From Clostridium carboxidivorans P7 (GTDB lineage: Bacteria; Bacillota; Clostridia; Clostridiales; Clostridiaceae), in NCBI RefSeq assembly GCF_001038625.1, contig NZ_CP011803.1, forward strand, positions 1,178,001-1,242,000: a stretch of 64,000 nucleotides of DNA. The letters are read 5' to 3'. A program made the position numbers and the translations under genes. Position 1 is the stretch's first letter; every line of letters starts with the position of its first letter. The notes beneath the pieces were generated by a model. The model saw only the letters and a list, made by a program, of their open reading frames with translations, had not been told where the DNA came from and did not search any database. Shown one piece after another: positions 46,644 through 55,828 of the stretch.

Positions 46644-47111
46644 ATGAAAAATTCTATTGATTTGTTTCAAAATGAATTATTAGAAAAGCAAGTTTTTAAT
46701 GACATAATTCAGTGTAACGAATCTACAAGAGAATATGGATTAAAGCTATCTTGTGAAGATGTTAAAGAAATCATAAACACAAGGAATATAGCGCTTGAAA
46801 AAAGTGGAAGAATAGAATTCAATGGTCAAATCATAAGTAAAATTATTGAAGCTTTTTGTGATTCACCATATATATCCCAGTATAACTATAGTGATACAAT
46901 AAACGAACTTGTAGAAATTTTTTATAATTATAAAAATGAAACTTTAGATTATATAAGTGATGATGAATTAATAGAAATTATGGAGGATAAATTTGATAAT
47001 TATTGTCAAGGATCATTAGAACTTTTAGAAGGAAGGGTATTGTATAAAATTGCTGATAATATAAAAAATGGTTTTAAAGATTATACAAATCTTGATAATG
47101 AAAAGGATTGA
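46644..47111 (+). CDS. DUF6323-like protein
   Basis: This 155-residue acidic helical protein has the conserved segments I believe define DUF6323: CNESTREYGLKLS, GRIEFNGQIISKIIEAFCDSPYI, and FYNYKNETLDYISDDELIEIM. ATG at 46644 has AAAGGAAG 9 bases upstream, better than an in-frame TTG at 46638. The next gene starts 6 bases after its stop. The role is unknown; the pair is found together in clostridia. Confidence 0.75.
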   Translation: MKNSIDLFQNELLEKQVFNDIIQCNESTREYGLKLSCEDVKEIINTRNIALEKSGRIEFNGQIISKIIEAFCDSPYISQYNYSDTINELVEIFYNYKNETLDYISDDELIEIMEDKFDNYCQGSLELLEGRVLYKIADNIKNGFKDYTNLDNEKD

Positions 47112-47117
47112 TGAAGT

Positions 47118-48470
47118 ATGGGTAAGAGTAATAGTATTGAAAAATATGATTATTTTGCAGGAGAGAACCTTGATGAGGAAAGTTTTTTAAAAGAGATTTT
47201 AGGAATTTGTTATCAGAAAAAATTACTAAATGATAATACCTTAAGAAAAGTATACTATGAAAGAATGGAGCTTTTAAAGGAGAAATTAAAATATTACACA
47301 AAGGATGAAAGCAGCTCGGTTAGAGTAGAGACAGTTGAAAGCATTTTGAAATGTATTGATTATACTATAGGGAGCTATTTAAAAAGCTTTAACAATATGG
47401 AACTTGTAATCAAAGAAATAAAGAATACTAGCCTATTTGAAATGTTGAGTAAAGGACAGGATTTGATTAGTAAAAAAGTATTATATAGTAAGAAGCTATT
47501 ATACCAAATTAGTAAAAATAAACTTAAAGTTGATAATTACTCTTATAACGATACTATAGATTATGGAATTCCGTTGTTTTTTAAAGAATATAATAGTTTT
47601 TTTGCAGCTCATGAAGGTTCAGGATCAATAGATTATCAGCTTCACATTGATAATATGAACCGTACAGGTATTGAATATATATATAATTATTTAGAGACTT
47701 TAAGTTTAGAAAATGAGTTTTGTAATAAATTTTGTATTAGTGAAATTAATAAGTTGTTAAAAGCTTATGACAAAAACTGTGAATTGTTGTTGATAAACAT
47801 ATTTGAATTGGTATTTATTAATTCATTAGGAATGATTATTTGTGGTAAGGAGCCAAATAACCTTAATATTAGTAATTTGGATAGGAAGTGCATAAAAAAT
47901 AAATTAGAAAAATTATCTTTGGAAGAATTACAATTAGAATTGTTAAAGTGTGTGAAAAAGTGCTCGGAAGTTTTGGATATTAAAAATGAGGCATTGATAG
48001 CTTATATGAAAAAATCTGCATTGAAAGCAGCTTTATTGATAAAAGAAAACGTAAAAATAAATAGATTAGAATCAGTATTTCTATCTTTTAAAGAAGATAA
48101 TGTGGACGAAATGATTCAATACAATGATGGTGAAAGTATGTCAAACGCTCAATTTAAAAAATTAAGTGAAGAAATTAGAGATTGTTCCTCAGTGGAAGAT
48201 AAAATATCATTAATTAAAGATAACATTAGTAGTTTGGAAGATTTATTTGATATATTAAGTGCTGATTGTCTATTTGAAGATGAATATATTACTTATTTTA
48301 AAAGCTTATCTCAAATGGAAGTAGTTCTTTTATCAAGATATATATATGATTTAAGTCTTGAAAATGAATATGAAAAGCAATGGTATCAGGAATTTAATAA
48401 GTATATTTTAGGTTTAAATGAGAAAGAACAAAAGGAAATAAAAGAACTTAGGGATAGAATACAGTTGTAA
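47118..48470 (+). CDS. DUF6179-like protein
   Basis: This 450-residue, almost all-helical soluble protein contains the segment IDYQLHIDNMNRTGIEYIYNYLETL and NIFELVFINSLG, which I associate with DUF6179. It has no catalytic motif I recognise. It is tightly coupled to the DUF6323-like gene (6-base gap), so the two proteins probably form a complex. The unit ends at the terminator at 48484. Confidence 0.75.
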   Translation: MGKSNSIEKYDYFAGENLDEESFLKEILGICYQKKLLNDNTLRKVYYERMELLKEKLKYYTKDESSSVRVETVESILKCIDYTIGSYLKSFNNMELVIKEIKNTSLFEMLSKGQDLISKKVLYSKKLLYQISKNKLKVDNYSYNDTIDYGIPLFFKEYNSFFAAHEGSGSIDYQLHIDNMNRTGIEYIYNYLETLSLENEFCNKFCISEINKLLKAYDKNCELLLINIFELVFINSLGMIICGKEPNNLNISNLDRKCIKNKLEKLSLEELQLELLKCVKKCSEVLDIKNEALIAYMKKSALKAALLIKENVKINRLESVFLSFKEDNVDEMIQYNDGESMSNAQFKKLSEEIRDCSSVEDKISLIKDNISSLEDLFDILSADCLFEDEYITYFKSLSQMEVVLLSRYIYDLSLENEYEKQWYQEFNKYILGLNEKEQKEIKELRDRIQL

Positions 48471-48483
48471 GTAGCAAAATTAA

Positions 48484-48533
48484 AGCTGTTATATCAGTAT
48501 GTTTAAATACTTGATATAACAGCTGTATTATTT
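48484..48533. terminator. terminator
   Basis: A perfect 13-bp stem (48484-48496 with 48512-48524) lies between the convergent DUF6179-like gene and yyaC. Confidence 0.85.
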
Positions 48534-48543
48534 TGTAACGTGT

Positions 48544-49218
48544 TTACTTAAAATGATGTTTATTTTTAAAATTGGCAAAATTCAATATATTATCCTTGTG
48601 CAAATCATCAAATTTATCACTTTTGACTGCCTCCATTATTATATCTGCAATTTTATTAGCCATGTGTAGTACATCATTTAGACGAATATCGGAGAATTTA
48701 ACATCATCATTACTAACTGCTATGGTTCCAACTATAGATACATCTCCTGTACTTGGTAATTTTTTGTTTACTCCAGCACCAGGATGAATAGGATAGTTTC
48801 TTAAATGAATTTGAAATTGGGATTCTTTGTTGCTAAAGCAAGCATCAATGGCTATAAAAAAACCATTAGGATGATTTTTCTTTATTTCTATTAAAGAATG
48901 TGATATATTAACTGCATGAATAGGATTTTCTATTGTGCCATAAATAGGAAGGCTAAAGCCTCTTGATTTTAAAATGCTTCCAACAAAAGGTGCCAAACTA
49001 TCAAATATGCATTTATCTGTGCCAATACAAATTACAACTAAATTACTTAAATTGTCTTTTATAAGTTCATGGAAAAATGCAGCCCCATTGTAGTATGTTT
49101 CATTTTTTTCTACGATAAATTTTTTTGATGATTTTGTTTCAGTATAAGAAGATTCTAAAGAGCTTGTATATTCTTTTTTTAAGATTCTACTTTGGTAAAT
49201 ACTACTAAAGAGCCCCAT
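48544..49218 (-). CDS. yyaC: YyaC-family sporulation protein (Gpr-related fold)
   Basis: This 224-residue protein belongs to the DUF1256/YyaC group, related in fold to the spore protease GPR. The conserved VVICIGTDKCIFDSLAPFVGS, FFIAIDACFSN and PIHPGAGVNKKLPSTGDVSIVG are all present. It has an extra N-terminal extension of about 50 residues. It is expected to be expressed during sporulation. It confirms a spore-forming host together with the coat-protein gene. Confidence 0.88.
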   Translation of the reverse strand: MGLFSSIYQSRILKKEYTSSLESSYTETKSSKKFIVEKNETYYNGAAFFHELIKDNLSNLVVICIGTDKCIFDSLAPFVGSILKSRGFSLPIYGTIENPIHAVNISHSLIEIKKNHPNGFFIAIDACFSNKESQFQIHLRNYPIHPGAGVNKKLPSTGDVSIVGTIAVSNDDVKFSDIRLNDVLHMANKIADIIMEAVKSDKFDDLHKDNILNFANFKNKHHFK

Positions 49219-49696
49219 GATATCACACCTCTCTTAATTATAAATCTATTCATAAAGTTTATACATTTACTTACATTTTAACATATTTTATTTAATTGTT
49301 TAATAATATCATGAAAAAATCTTAAAGAATTCTTAAAAAATCTTAGAAAGGAAAGTTAAAGTTAATAAGCTTTAAAAAATTGATTAAAAAACTGAGAGGA
49401 GTTTATTATTTTCAATAGTGTTATAAATATTACACAATTCATAGTGTGTTATTTAATGCGTTTATTTGGAAATGTAAATAGAGATATGATAGAAGAAAAT
49501 AAATTAATTGTATAATAAAAGGTTTTGTGAGTATTGGGAATATAAATAAATTATTATGAAATTTAAATTTATTTACATTCCCCAATTGTTAGTCGTGCAT
49601 ATAAAATCACCCTTTGTTTTTGATTTAAAATATACTTTTGTACATAATATAGTATTGCCACATTTTATGTTACTATATAACTATAAATTTAAAAAA
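49219..49696. other. gene-poor AT-rich stretch
   Basis: Apart from the doubtful small reading frame at 49408-49515, nothing is seen here: no terminator, no repeat, and no promoter of good match. Confidence 0.6.
49408..49515 (+). CDS. possible small protein with ATT start (35 aa)
   Basis: GAGAGGAG at 49394-49401 precedes an in-frame stretch beginning ATT at 49408 that reads as an amphipathic, membrane-seeking peptide (ITQFIVCYLMRLFGNVN) to TAA at 49513. ATT starts are rare, so the reading is doubtful; GTG 49444 and ATG 49456 are shorter options without a ribosome site. Confidence 0.25.
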   Translation: MFNSVINITQFIVCYLMRLFGNVNRDMIEENKLIV

Positions 49697-50494
49697 TTAT
49701 GATTTTGGTACATTCCATCGTAATGAATACACTAATAACATTGGAGGATTTGATATTTCCCAATTTATTACTCCATTATTGTCAAAACTTTTTTCGCATT
49801 TATCCAAGGCAATACGACTATCTATAATAGGAAATATTTCAGCATTTGCTGAACCTTTCCTATAGTTTTCTGATATTTTAATTTTTAATCTGAGAAGCTT
49901 TGTTGGTTCTACTATAGTTGAAGATATGACTGGATTAGCTTTATTTTCATTATCTTGCAATTCAAAAGTCAAGTGTAGGTTTATAATATCACCTTTCTTA
50001 TAGATTTTGCCAAAATGAACTTCAAATTGTTGAAATGAGTCTCGTTTGGTTGTTAATATGATTATATGATCTTTATCAGCACTGTTAATTTTAGTTTTAT
50101 CGCTGCCAGTCCAATTATATTTATCATAGTATCTATCAATACTTTTGCATAGAACCTTTAGTTTAATCTGCTTTTGATATATTATGTGGTGCATGTCTAT
50201 ATATTCATAGAAGCATTCTTTTTCTAAAAATATATATTTAAAATCGGTTTTAGTATATACATTGTATATAGGGCTATATTGTTTATATGCAAATAATCCT
50301 AATAATCCCATAGCTGCTGCAGCAATAATGGCTATTATGATTGAATAAGGTATCAAATAATCAACGCTAGAAACAACAATATGCATTGCTAGCCCAGTAA
50401 TCCCAGTAATCACTATGAAAATTAAATACTTAATAATGTCATAAATTCCTTTGCTTAAAACGCTTTCTAATATTTTTTTTATACTTCCTGGCAT
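49697..50494 (-). CDS. two-TM protein with a C-terminal beta domain, unknown
   Basis: This 265-residue protein has two N-terminal membrane helices (residues about 20-75) with a short loop. A cytoplasmic or outer beta-rich domain follows, with the features YDKYNWTGSDKTKI, FQQFEVHFGKIYKKGDIINLHLTF, STIVEPTKLLRLKIKI, and a closing Trp-rich GVINWEIS...YSLRW. The strand pattern suggests an Ig-like sandwich. I know such two-TM plus beta-domain proteins only as hypotheticals, sometimes near signalling or defence genes. The ankyrin gene lies 246 bases upstream on the same strand. Confidence 0.6.
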   Translation of the reverse strand: MPGSIKKILESVLSKGIYDIIKYLIFIVITGITGLAMHIVVSSVDYLIPYSIIIAIIAAAAMGLLGLFAYKQYSPIYNVYTKTDFKYIFLEKECFYEYIDMHHIIYQKQIKLKVLCKSIDRYYDKYNWTGSDKTKINSADKDHIIILTTKRDSFQQFEVHFGKIYKKGDIINLHLTFELQDNENKANPVISSTIVEPTKLLRLKIKISENYRKGSANAEIFPIIDSRIALDKCEKSFDNNGVINWEISNPPMLLVYSLRWNVPKS

Positions 50495-50616
50495 TTTACA
50501 ACCCCCGGAAATGTAGAGCTTTTACCATATAATATTCTTATTAATCTTCAAATATGACATTACAGTAAAAAAACATATTATATCTTCCTGTGATGTTAAA
50601 ATGAGTGGATTATATA

Positions 50617-50658
50617 TGGGGTTGTTGCAAATATAAATTTCTTAATGCTACAACCCCA
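50617..50658 (-). terminator. hairpin after the ankyrin gene
   Basis: A 9-bp perfect stem (50617-50625 with 50650-50658) has a loop whose minus-strand reading CATTAAGAAATTTAT matches the structure at 52323-52377. The T-run is weak. Confidence 0.5.
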
Positions 50659-50739
50659 CTATTTAAGGCATATTCAAAAAATATTCGTCACATATGGATT
50701 AATTATTTTCTTTCAGATGCCTAATATTTAAAAATAAAA

Positions 50740-51375
50740 CTATTTAAATGCACCGTATTTTACTAAAATACCCTCAATTTTTTCATTTTTGCAAAGAGCT
50801 AAGGGCGTTAGGCCTAAATCATTCTTTGAATTTATATCAAAACCCAAATTTAATAATGTTTTTAGAAATTCTTCAAAATGTTCATCAAGACAATTTACAT
50901 AGTCATCATGAAGAAGTGTATTTTTATATTTATCCTTTATGTTTATATCAGCTCCATATTTTATAAGGAGATTTAATAACTCTACAGAATAACTAAAATT
51001 GCAGTAAAATACAGGAGTTTTACCAGATATATTGACAGCATTAACTTCAGCGCCTTTTTGTAATAGTATAGTTATTATATCAATATGAGGTACTGCTCTT
51101 GCACAAAGTTTATGAAGAGGAGTTTCTAAAAATTTGCTGTGATGGTTGTTGATATCAATGCCGCTATTCATTAAAAGTTTAATTGTTTCAAAATAATTAT
51201 TTTCACAGTTGTCAATAGCATAATGAAGTATACTTTGAAGTTGAAAATCGGAATTTAAATTGTTAGAGCCATTTAAGTAATCTTTTATGTCATCTATATT
51301 TCCTTTTCTAATAGCTGCGTAAATTGATTTGTGGTTTGAAGAAAATATGCTGCTAAGTATACCCAAATGAGTCAC
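50740..51375 (-). CDS. ankyrin-repeat protein
   Basis: This 211-residue soluble protein consists almost entirely of about five ankyrin repeats, for example ETPLHKLCARAVPHIDIITILLQKGAEVNAV and LLNLLIKYGADINIKDKYKNTLLH. These mediate protein-protein contacts. The preceding residues (AIRKGNIDDIKDYLNG) form a capping repeat. AGGAGGTG precedes the ATG. The partner is unknown; no toxin or effector domain is fused. Confidence 0.85.
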   Translation of the reverse strand: MTHLGILSSIFSSNHKSIYAAIRKGNIDDIKDYLNGSNNLNSDFQLQSILHYAIDNCENNYFETIKLLMNSGIDINNHHSKFLETPLHKLCARAVPHIDIITILLQKGAEVNAVNISGKTPVFYCNFSYSVELLNLLIKYGADINIKDKYKNTLLHDDYVNCLDEHFEEFLKTLLNLGFDINSKNDLGLTPLALCKNEKIEGILVKYGAFK

Positions 51376-51443
51376 CTCCTAAAAATAAAATAATGCCTAA
51401 ATAATTAGTATTTGTAAACTTGTATAAGAATATTTTAACTTAA

Positions 51444-52094
51444 TTATATTTGTTCTATATTAAATTTATCTATTGTTGTTTGAATGTTATTAATCAACAT
51501 GCTTACATGATATCCATCAGCTGCTGCATGTGATATTGTAACCGTAAAGGGCATTAACCATTTTTCATTTTCTTTATGATATTTTCCGTATGTTATAATT
51601 GGCATTAGTGATGGATTGGAACCATTACTATATGTGGAATATCCTGTGAAATTTAACCATGGTACACATGATATACAATAAAAGTTTTCAGGTTGATTTG
51701 GCTTGATTTTTACTCCTTTAACATTTGAATATTTTTCAATATCCTTTTTATAATTATCATAAAATTTATGAAAATCATCTGTATACTCTGACCAAATATC
51801 TGAAAAGGTATGATCATCTTTATGAAAAATGGTATAGTTAGGATGAACAATATCGTACACAATTAACTGATTATTTTCTCTAAGTCTCATACAAAATTCT
51901 GGCATGGAATTTATGTTATAAGTAACACAATATATAAATGAAGGGTAAAATTTTAGATTATTCTTTTTTAATGATTCCTTAAATGAAGTAACATCAAGAT
52001 TTGCAGTAATACTATAACCACACTTAATTTGCTCAGTATAGTACTTAAAGTGATCTTTTCTTTCCCATTTTTCCAAATCAACTATATGAAACAT
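51444..52094 (-). CDS. catA: chloramphenicol acetyltransferase-type O-acetyltransferase (CatA family)
   Basis: This 216-residue enzyme has the type A CAT fold and length. The catalytic His189 and structural Asp193 lie in VTISHAAADGYH, matching His195/Asp199 of CAT-III. N-terminal YYTEQIKCGYSIT and the central PNYTIFHKDDHTFSDIW are typical. AAGGAGG sits 8 bases before the ATG. Many clostridial chromosomal members confer little or no chloramphenicol resistance, so the substrate is uncertain. No mobile element is seen around it. Confidence 0.85.
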   Translation of the reverse strand: MFHIVDLEKWERKDHFKYYTEQIKCGYSITANLDVTSFKESLKKNNLKFYPSFIYCVTYNINSMPEFCMRLRENNQLIVYDIVHPNYTIFHKDDHTFSDIWSEYTDDFHKFYDNYKKDIEKYSNVKGVKIKPNQPENFYCISCVPWLNFTGYSTYSNGSNPSLMPIITYGKYHKENEKWLMPFTVTISHAAADGYHVSMLINNIQTTIDKFNIEQI

Positions 52095-52322
52095 AAATTA
52101 ATTCCTCCTTAATATAAAATATTAGTTTCTACATATATAGTAATTATATCAATACAATATGTTATATGTAAAATTTGATCAATAGGAGGAATCTTGTAAA
52201 TGCCCATAAGAATGGTGTGAATTGGATTGAAGGTGGGTGAATTATATTAAGATAAAATTAAAATGAATTTATATTAAAAAATAAATAGGATATGTATTTT
52301 TGTGATAAAAAGATATTAAAAG

Positions 52323-52377
52323 GGGGCTATTGTAATAAGAATAAATATTACAATATATTGCTTAATGACGTAGCCCC
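52323..52377 (-). terminator. branched terminator of the EIIA gene
   Basis: An outer stem (52323-52329 with 52371-52377) encloses a perfect 9-bp inner hairpin (ATTGTAATA/TATTACAAT). On the minus strand the outer stem is followed by CTTTTAATATCTTTTT, so it ends the EIIA transcript. Confidence 0.75.
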
Positions 52378-52386
52378 ATTTTTATA

Positions 52387-52881
52387 TTATCGAATTATTA
52401 CATTAACTACAGGAGTTTCTCCAGCAACTAATTCAGTAACATCATCATTCCATAATAATACAGTTTTATTTTTAGGAGCATTAGTTATTGTAGTTACAAT
52501 TAAAGAACTATGTGCTTTTTCTTTTACAAAATCTAAATCAAATTTTAGTATATCTTGTCCTTTTTTTACAGTTTGATTTCCTGCTATTAAGTATTCAAAT
52601 CCTTCTCCTTCTAATATAGCTGTTCCTATACCTACATGAATTAAAACAACATAGTTATCTTCTGTTTTGATTCCTACAAGATGTTTGCTTTCTGCAGTTG
52701 TTACGATTTTACCGGAAACAGGTGCTTTTACTATGCCGTCTGCTGGAATAACAGCAAACCCATTTCCTACTAGACCCTGGCTAAATAATGGATCAGGTAC
52801 TTCAGTTAATTCCACAAAAGTACCATTTGATGGTGATACTATAATATTTGCTTCACGTTGTTCTTGATACATTTTAAACAT
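52387..52881 (-). CDS. crr: stand-alone glucose-type PTS EIIA
   Basis: This 164-residue IIA-Glc family protein takes phosphate from HPr and passes it to an EIIB partner encoded elsewhere. The phospho-accepting His82 lies in VVLIHVGIGTA, and the stabilising His67 lies in SKHLVGIKT. GFAVIPADG and APVSGKI are canonical. GAGAGGGG is 9 bases before the ATG. It has its own promoter (52941-52969). No EIIB or EIIC lies nearby, so it may serve several transporters. Confidence 0.92.
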   Translation of the reverse strand: MFKMYQEQREANIIVSPSNGTFVELTEVPDPLFSQGLVGNGFAVIPADGIVKAPVSGKIVTTAESKHLVGIKTEDNYVVLIHVGIGTAILEGEGFEYLIAGNQTVKKGQDILKFDLDFVKEKAHSSLIVTTITNAPKNKTVLLWNDDVTELVAGETPVVNVIIR

Positions 52882-52940
52882 AAGAAAAAACCCCTCTCGC
52901 TTTTAGTTTGCCTCGCTGAAAAAGCATAAAAACTAACTAA

Positions 52941-53015
52941 ATTGTAGCTAATGAGCTTAATAATGTCAACGATTATGCATGTTCTTTTAGTGTATCTGTA
53001 TGTTCTTTTAGTGTA
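52941..53015 (-). promoter_or_regulatory. EIIA promoter with two upstream 19-bp direct repeats
   Basis: Minus-strand TTGACA (52964-52969), 17 bases, TACAAT (52941-52946). Immediately upstream, 52976-52994 and 52997-53015 are 18/19 identical repeats (TG(C/T)ATGTTCTTTTAGTGTA) with a 21-base period, two helical turns. The position suits an activator. Confidence 0.7.
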
Positions 53016-53047
53016 CTTTTATATTTTTGCTTAAAAGATATGTAAAT

Positions 53048-53971
53048 CTATAAGTTATTGGATCCTAAACATTTTTTTGAAATTTTAATAAATTCTCGTG
53101 CATATTTAGATAAAGACTCTTTGCTTGAATAAGCAGCAATTACATCTGTAACTGTAATAGGAGAACCAATAGAAAAAAATACAGGTGTCTGTGGACAACA
53201 AATATGTTTAATGTGACTTTCAGAAATAAAGGTTAATCCATAACCTGAACTAGCAAGTCTTATAGAAGCTTCAATATTTCTGGTTTGCAGCATAATTGGA
53301 GGATTTATATCTGCTTGGTTAAAAACATGTCTTTCCATTTGTCCCGTAAATTGATATGGGAATTGAATAATAAATGCCTCATTCTTGCAAAGACGAATAT
53401 CCATCCAAGGATAACGTAAACCTTCAATTTTCATTCCTTTTTTAGCTAAAGGGTGATCTTTATGCATAACAAGCAGCATTTCTTCTTGATGAATGACTTC
53501 ATATTCTAAAGATAATTTACGATTAGGTTTATTAAAAATGACTAAATCACTTATACCATCCTTTACATTTTTTTCGATTTCAGCAGAATAACCTTCTGAT
53601 AACATGATGTCTATATTTGGAAACTTTTCATGGAAAAGAGGTAAAATTGCTGGAATTAAATAGCTTCCCCTAAGTATAGGAATTGATAGTTTTAATTTTC
53701 CTCTTTCTGAATCAACTGATTCATTTAGCCTATTCAAAAGTTCGTTCCTTTGATGAAGTATTTTTAGCCCTTCTTCTATAAAAATTTCTCCCTCATAGGT
53801 TAAATTTATTTTATTGCCTTTGCGTTTAAATAGCACCAATCCTAATCTTTTTTCCATGTTTTTAATATATGTACTAAGAGTAGGCTGCGTTATATAAAGA
53901 AATTCAGCAGCTTTTGTAATATTATGATATTTTGAAATTGCATAGGCATATTCTATATCTTTAAATTCCAA
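53048..53971 (-). CDS. LysR-family transcriptional regulator
   Basis: This 307-residue protein has an N-terminal winged HTH (ISKYHNITKAAEFLYITQPTLSTYIKNMEKRLG) and a two-lobed effector domain of the CbbR/CynR type. AAAGGAG precedes the ATG. It is divergent from the citrate-type transporter gene, the probable target. The effector would be the transported acid or a product of it (inference). Confidence 0.92.
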   Translation of the reverse strand: MEFKDIEYAYAISKYHNITKAAEFLYITQPTLSTYIKNMEKRLGLVLFKRKGNKINLTYEGEIFIEEGLKILHQRNELLNRLNESVDSERGKLKLSIPILRGSYLIPAILPLFHEKFPNIDIMLSEGYSAEIEKNVKDGISDLVIFNKPNRKLSLEYEVIHQEEMLLVMHKDHPLAKKGMKIEGLRYPWMDIRLCKNEAFIIQFPYQFTGQMERHVFNQADINPPIMLQTRNIEASIRLASSGYGLTFISESHIKHICCPQTPVFFSIGSPITVTDVIAAYSSKESLSKYAREFIKISKKCLGSNNL

Positions 53972-54303
53972 AAAAACACTCTCCTTTTTGTGAACTATAT
54001 GCTTTGTTATGCACTGTTGTGGTTATGATTACCAGTGCAATAATTTAAGTTGATTATAGCACGAAAATATAATAATACAAAAGTAAATTATTGTAATAGA
54101 CTATAGAAAATACATATAACTATAGCTTGCGACTATGAAAAGTATAAAAATAAGCAATTTGAATAATGTCGAAAAATATCCTATAATGGCTTCATACACT
54201 TTGTTAAGTTGTAAACAATACCATTTTCCTGTGGGCCCTAGAAAATATATATGTTTTATGTATGGTGTATTAATAATTAAAAATGTTTTTGGAGGTATTA
54301 ATA
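53972..54303. promoter_or_regulatory. divergent lysR/citM intergenic region
   Basis: This 332-base AT-rich region has no gene. CTATAG occurs twice (about 54102 and 54121), separated by 13 bases, and could be part of a LysR site, but no clear T-N11-A dyad could be chosen by eye. Confidence 0.35.
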
Positions 54304-55665
54304 ATGGGAACACTTATGGGTGCTATACTCATTTTTATATTCATTGTTGCAATTTATAAAAAGGCTCTTAGTCCATTTGTAGCTTTAGTTGCTGTTCCGT
54401 TAGTTTTTGCTATTTTTTATTGCTTAATAACTAATCAAACACCAATGAATGCTTTAAATTGGGTTACTGAAGGAGTATTTTATAAAGTTGCTAAAGGAAA
54501 AGTAACTGCAGGAACTTTTAAATCTGCATTAATGGTTTTATTCGCATGTAGTTATTTTACTTTAATGATGCAGGTAGGTTTATTCGATCCACTAGTTATA
54601 GCTATCATAAAATTAGTTAAGGGAGATCCCCTTAAAATCATAGTAGCTTCTACACTTACTGCTGCAATGGTATCTCTTGATGGAGATGGAACTTCTACAG
54701 TACTTATTACCACTGCTGCTTTCATGCCTCTTTATAAGCAATTTAAAATTAAGGGGATTTATCTAGCACTTCTCATAGCTTTACCGACTTCAGTATTTAA
54801 CATGACTCCATGGGGAGGACCGCTAGCTAGAGTATTATCAGCCCTTAACATAGATGTAGCAGAACTTTTTCCAAGATTGTTGCCAGGTATGGTAGTGGTT
54901 ATGATCTATGCCATTGTACTTGCATACTTTATTGGTAAAAAAGAAAGAGCAAGATTAGGATATGATCCAGCAAAAGCAGTTAATATTTCTCAAGAAGAAA
55001 TGGAAAAAATGTTTGATGCTGTTAGAAAGAATGATCCAGAATTAAAAAGACCAAAGGCTTTTTGGTTCAACTTGATATGTACCGTTATTATAATGGTTAT
55101 GTTAGTAGATGGTATGGCAAATAGTGCTATTTTATTCTTAATTGGTTTAGCGCTATGTCTTGTAGTCAACTATGGATTTAATTTTAAGGAACAAAAAGAT
55201 AGATTAGCAGGAGCTATGGAAGAAGGAATGCCAGCTGCTGCAATGATTATTGGTTCTGGATTTTTTATGGGAGTTTTAAATGGAAGTGGTATGGGAACAG
55301 CTATTGCTACCACTTTAGGAGGCTTAGTACCTGCTGGAATGGGTAAGTTTATTCCGATTTTTACAGCAATACTAGGAATACCAGGACTTATTTTCTTAAG
55401 TTCAGACGGATATTACTTTGGAATATTACCAGTACTAGCAAAAGTTGCAGCTGGATTTGGAGTTACTTCAGTTACAATGGGTGTAGCAGCAATGATTCCA
55501 CTGGCAACTTATTATGCAACACCACTTGTTGCTTGGATATACATACTTATTGGAAGAACAGAAGTTGAATTTGTTGATTATCAGAAGGGAATCTTAGCAG
55601 TAGGACTTCCAGCATTTGCACTTTATGTTCTAGTATTCATTTTAACTGGATCAATTCCATTGTAA
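54304..55665 (+). CDS. CitMHS-family citrate-metal/proton symporter
   Basis: This 453-residue transporter has about twelve helices. The central cytosolic loop (KKERARLGYDP...KNDPELKRPKAFWFN) is like that of CitM/CitH, with TAAMVSLDGDGTSTVLITT and FNMTPWGGPLARV in the expected helices. It probably takes up citrate or a related di/tricarboxylate bound to a divalent metal. GGAGGT sits 8 bases before ATG 54304; an in-frame upstream codon lies before this site. A terminator follows at 55714. Confidence 0.9.
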   Translation: MGTLMGAILIFIFIVAIYKKALSPFVALVAVPLVFAIFYCLITNQTPMNALNWVTEGVFYKVAKGKVTAGTFKSALMVLFACSYFTLMMQVGLFDPLVIAIIKLVKGDPLKIIVASTLTAAMVSLDGDGTSTVLITTAAFMPLYKQFKIKGIYLALLIALPTSVFNMTPWGGPLARVLSALNIDVAELFPRLLPGMVVVMIYAIVLAYFIGKKERARLGYDPAKAVNISQEEMEKMFDAVRKNDPELKRPKAFWFNLICTVIIMVMLVDGMANSAILFLIGLALCLVVNYGFNFKEQKDRLAGAMEEGMPAAAMIIGSGFFMGVLNGSGMGTAIATTLGGLVPAGMGKFIPIFTAILGIPGLIFLSSDGYYFGILPVLAKVAAGFGVTSVTMGVAAMIPLATYYATPLVAWIYILIGRTEVEFVDYQKGILAVGLPAFALYVLVFILTGSIPL

Positions 55666-55713
55666 AATTAAAAATACATTTACAAATAAAAATTATTATT
55701 TGAATATTTACAC

Positions 55714-55747
55714 TGCTGACAAACCCACTTTGTCAGCAATTTTTTTG
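55714..55747. terminator. terminator of the citrate transporter gene
   Basis: A perfect 10-bp stem (55714-55723 with 55729-55738) is followed by seven Ts. Confidence 0.9.
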
Positions 55748-55828
55748 TTAGCATTTTTATGCATAAAGTTACAAGAAATATTGAAAGTCCTTAGTGCTAA
55801 ATTACAATATTTATATATGACTAAAAAG

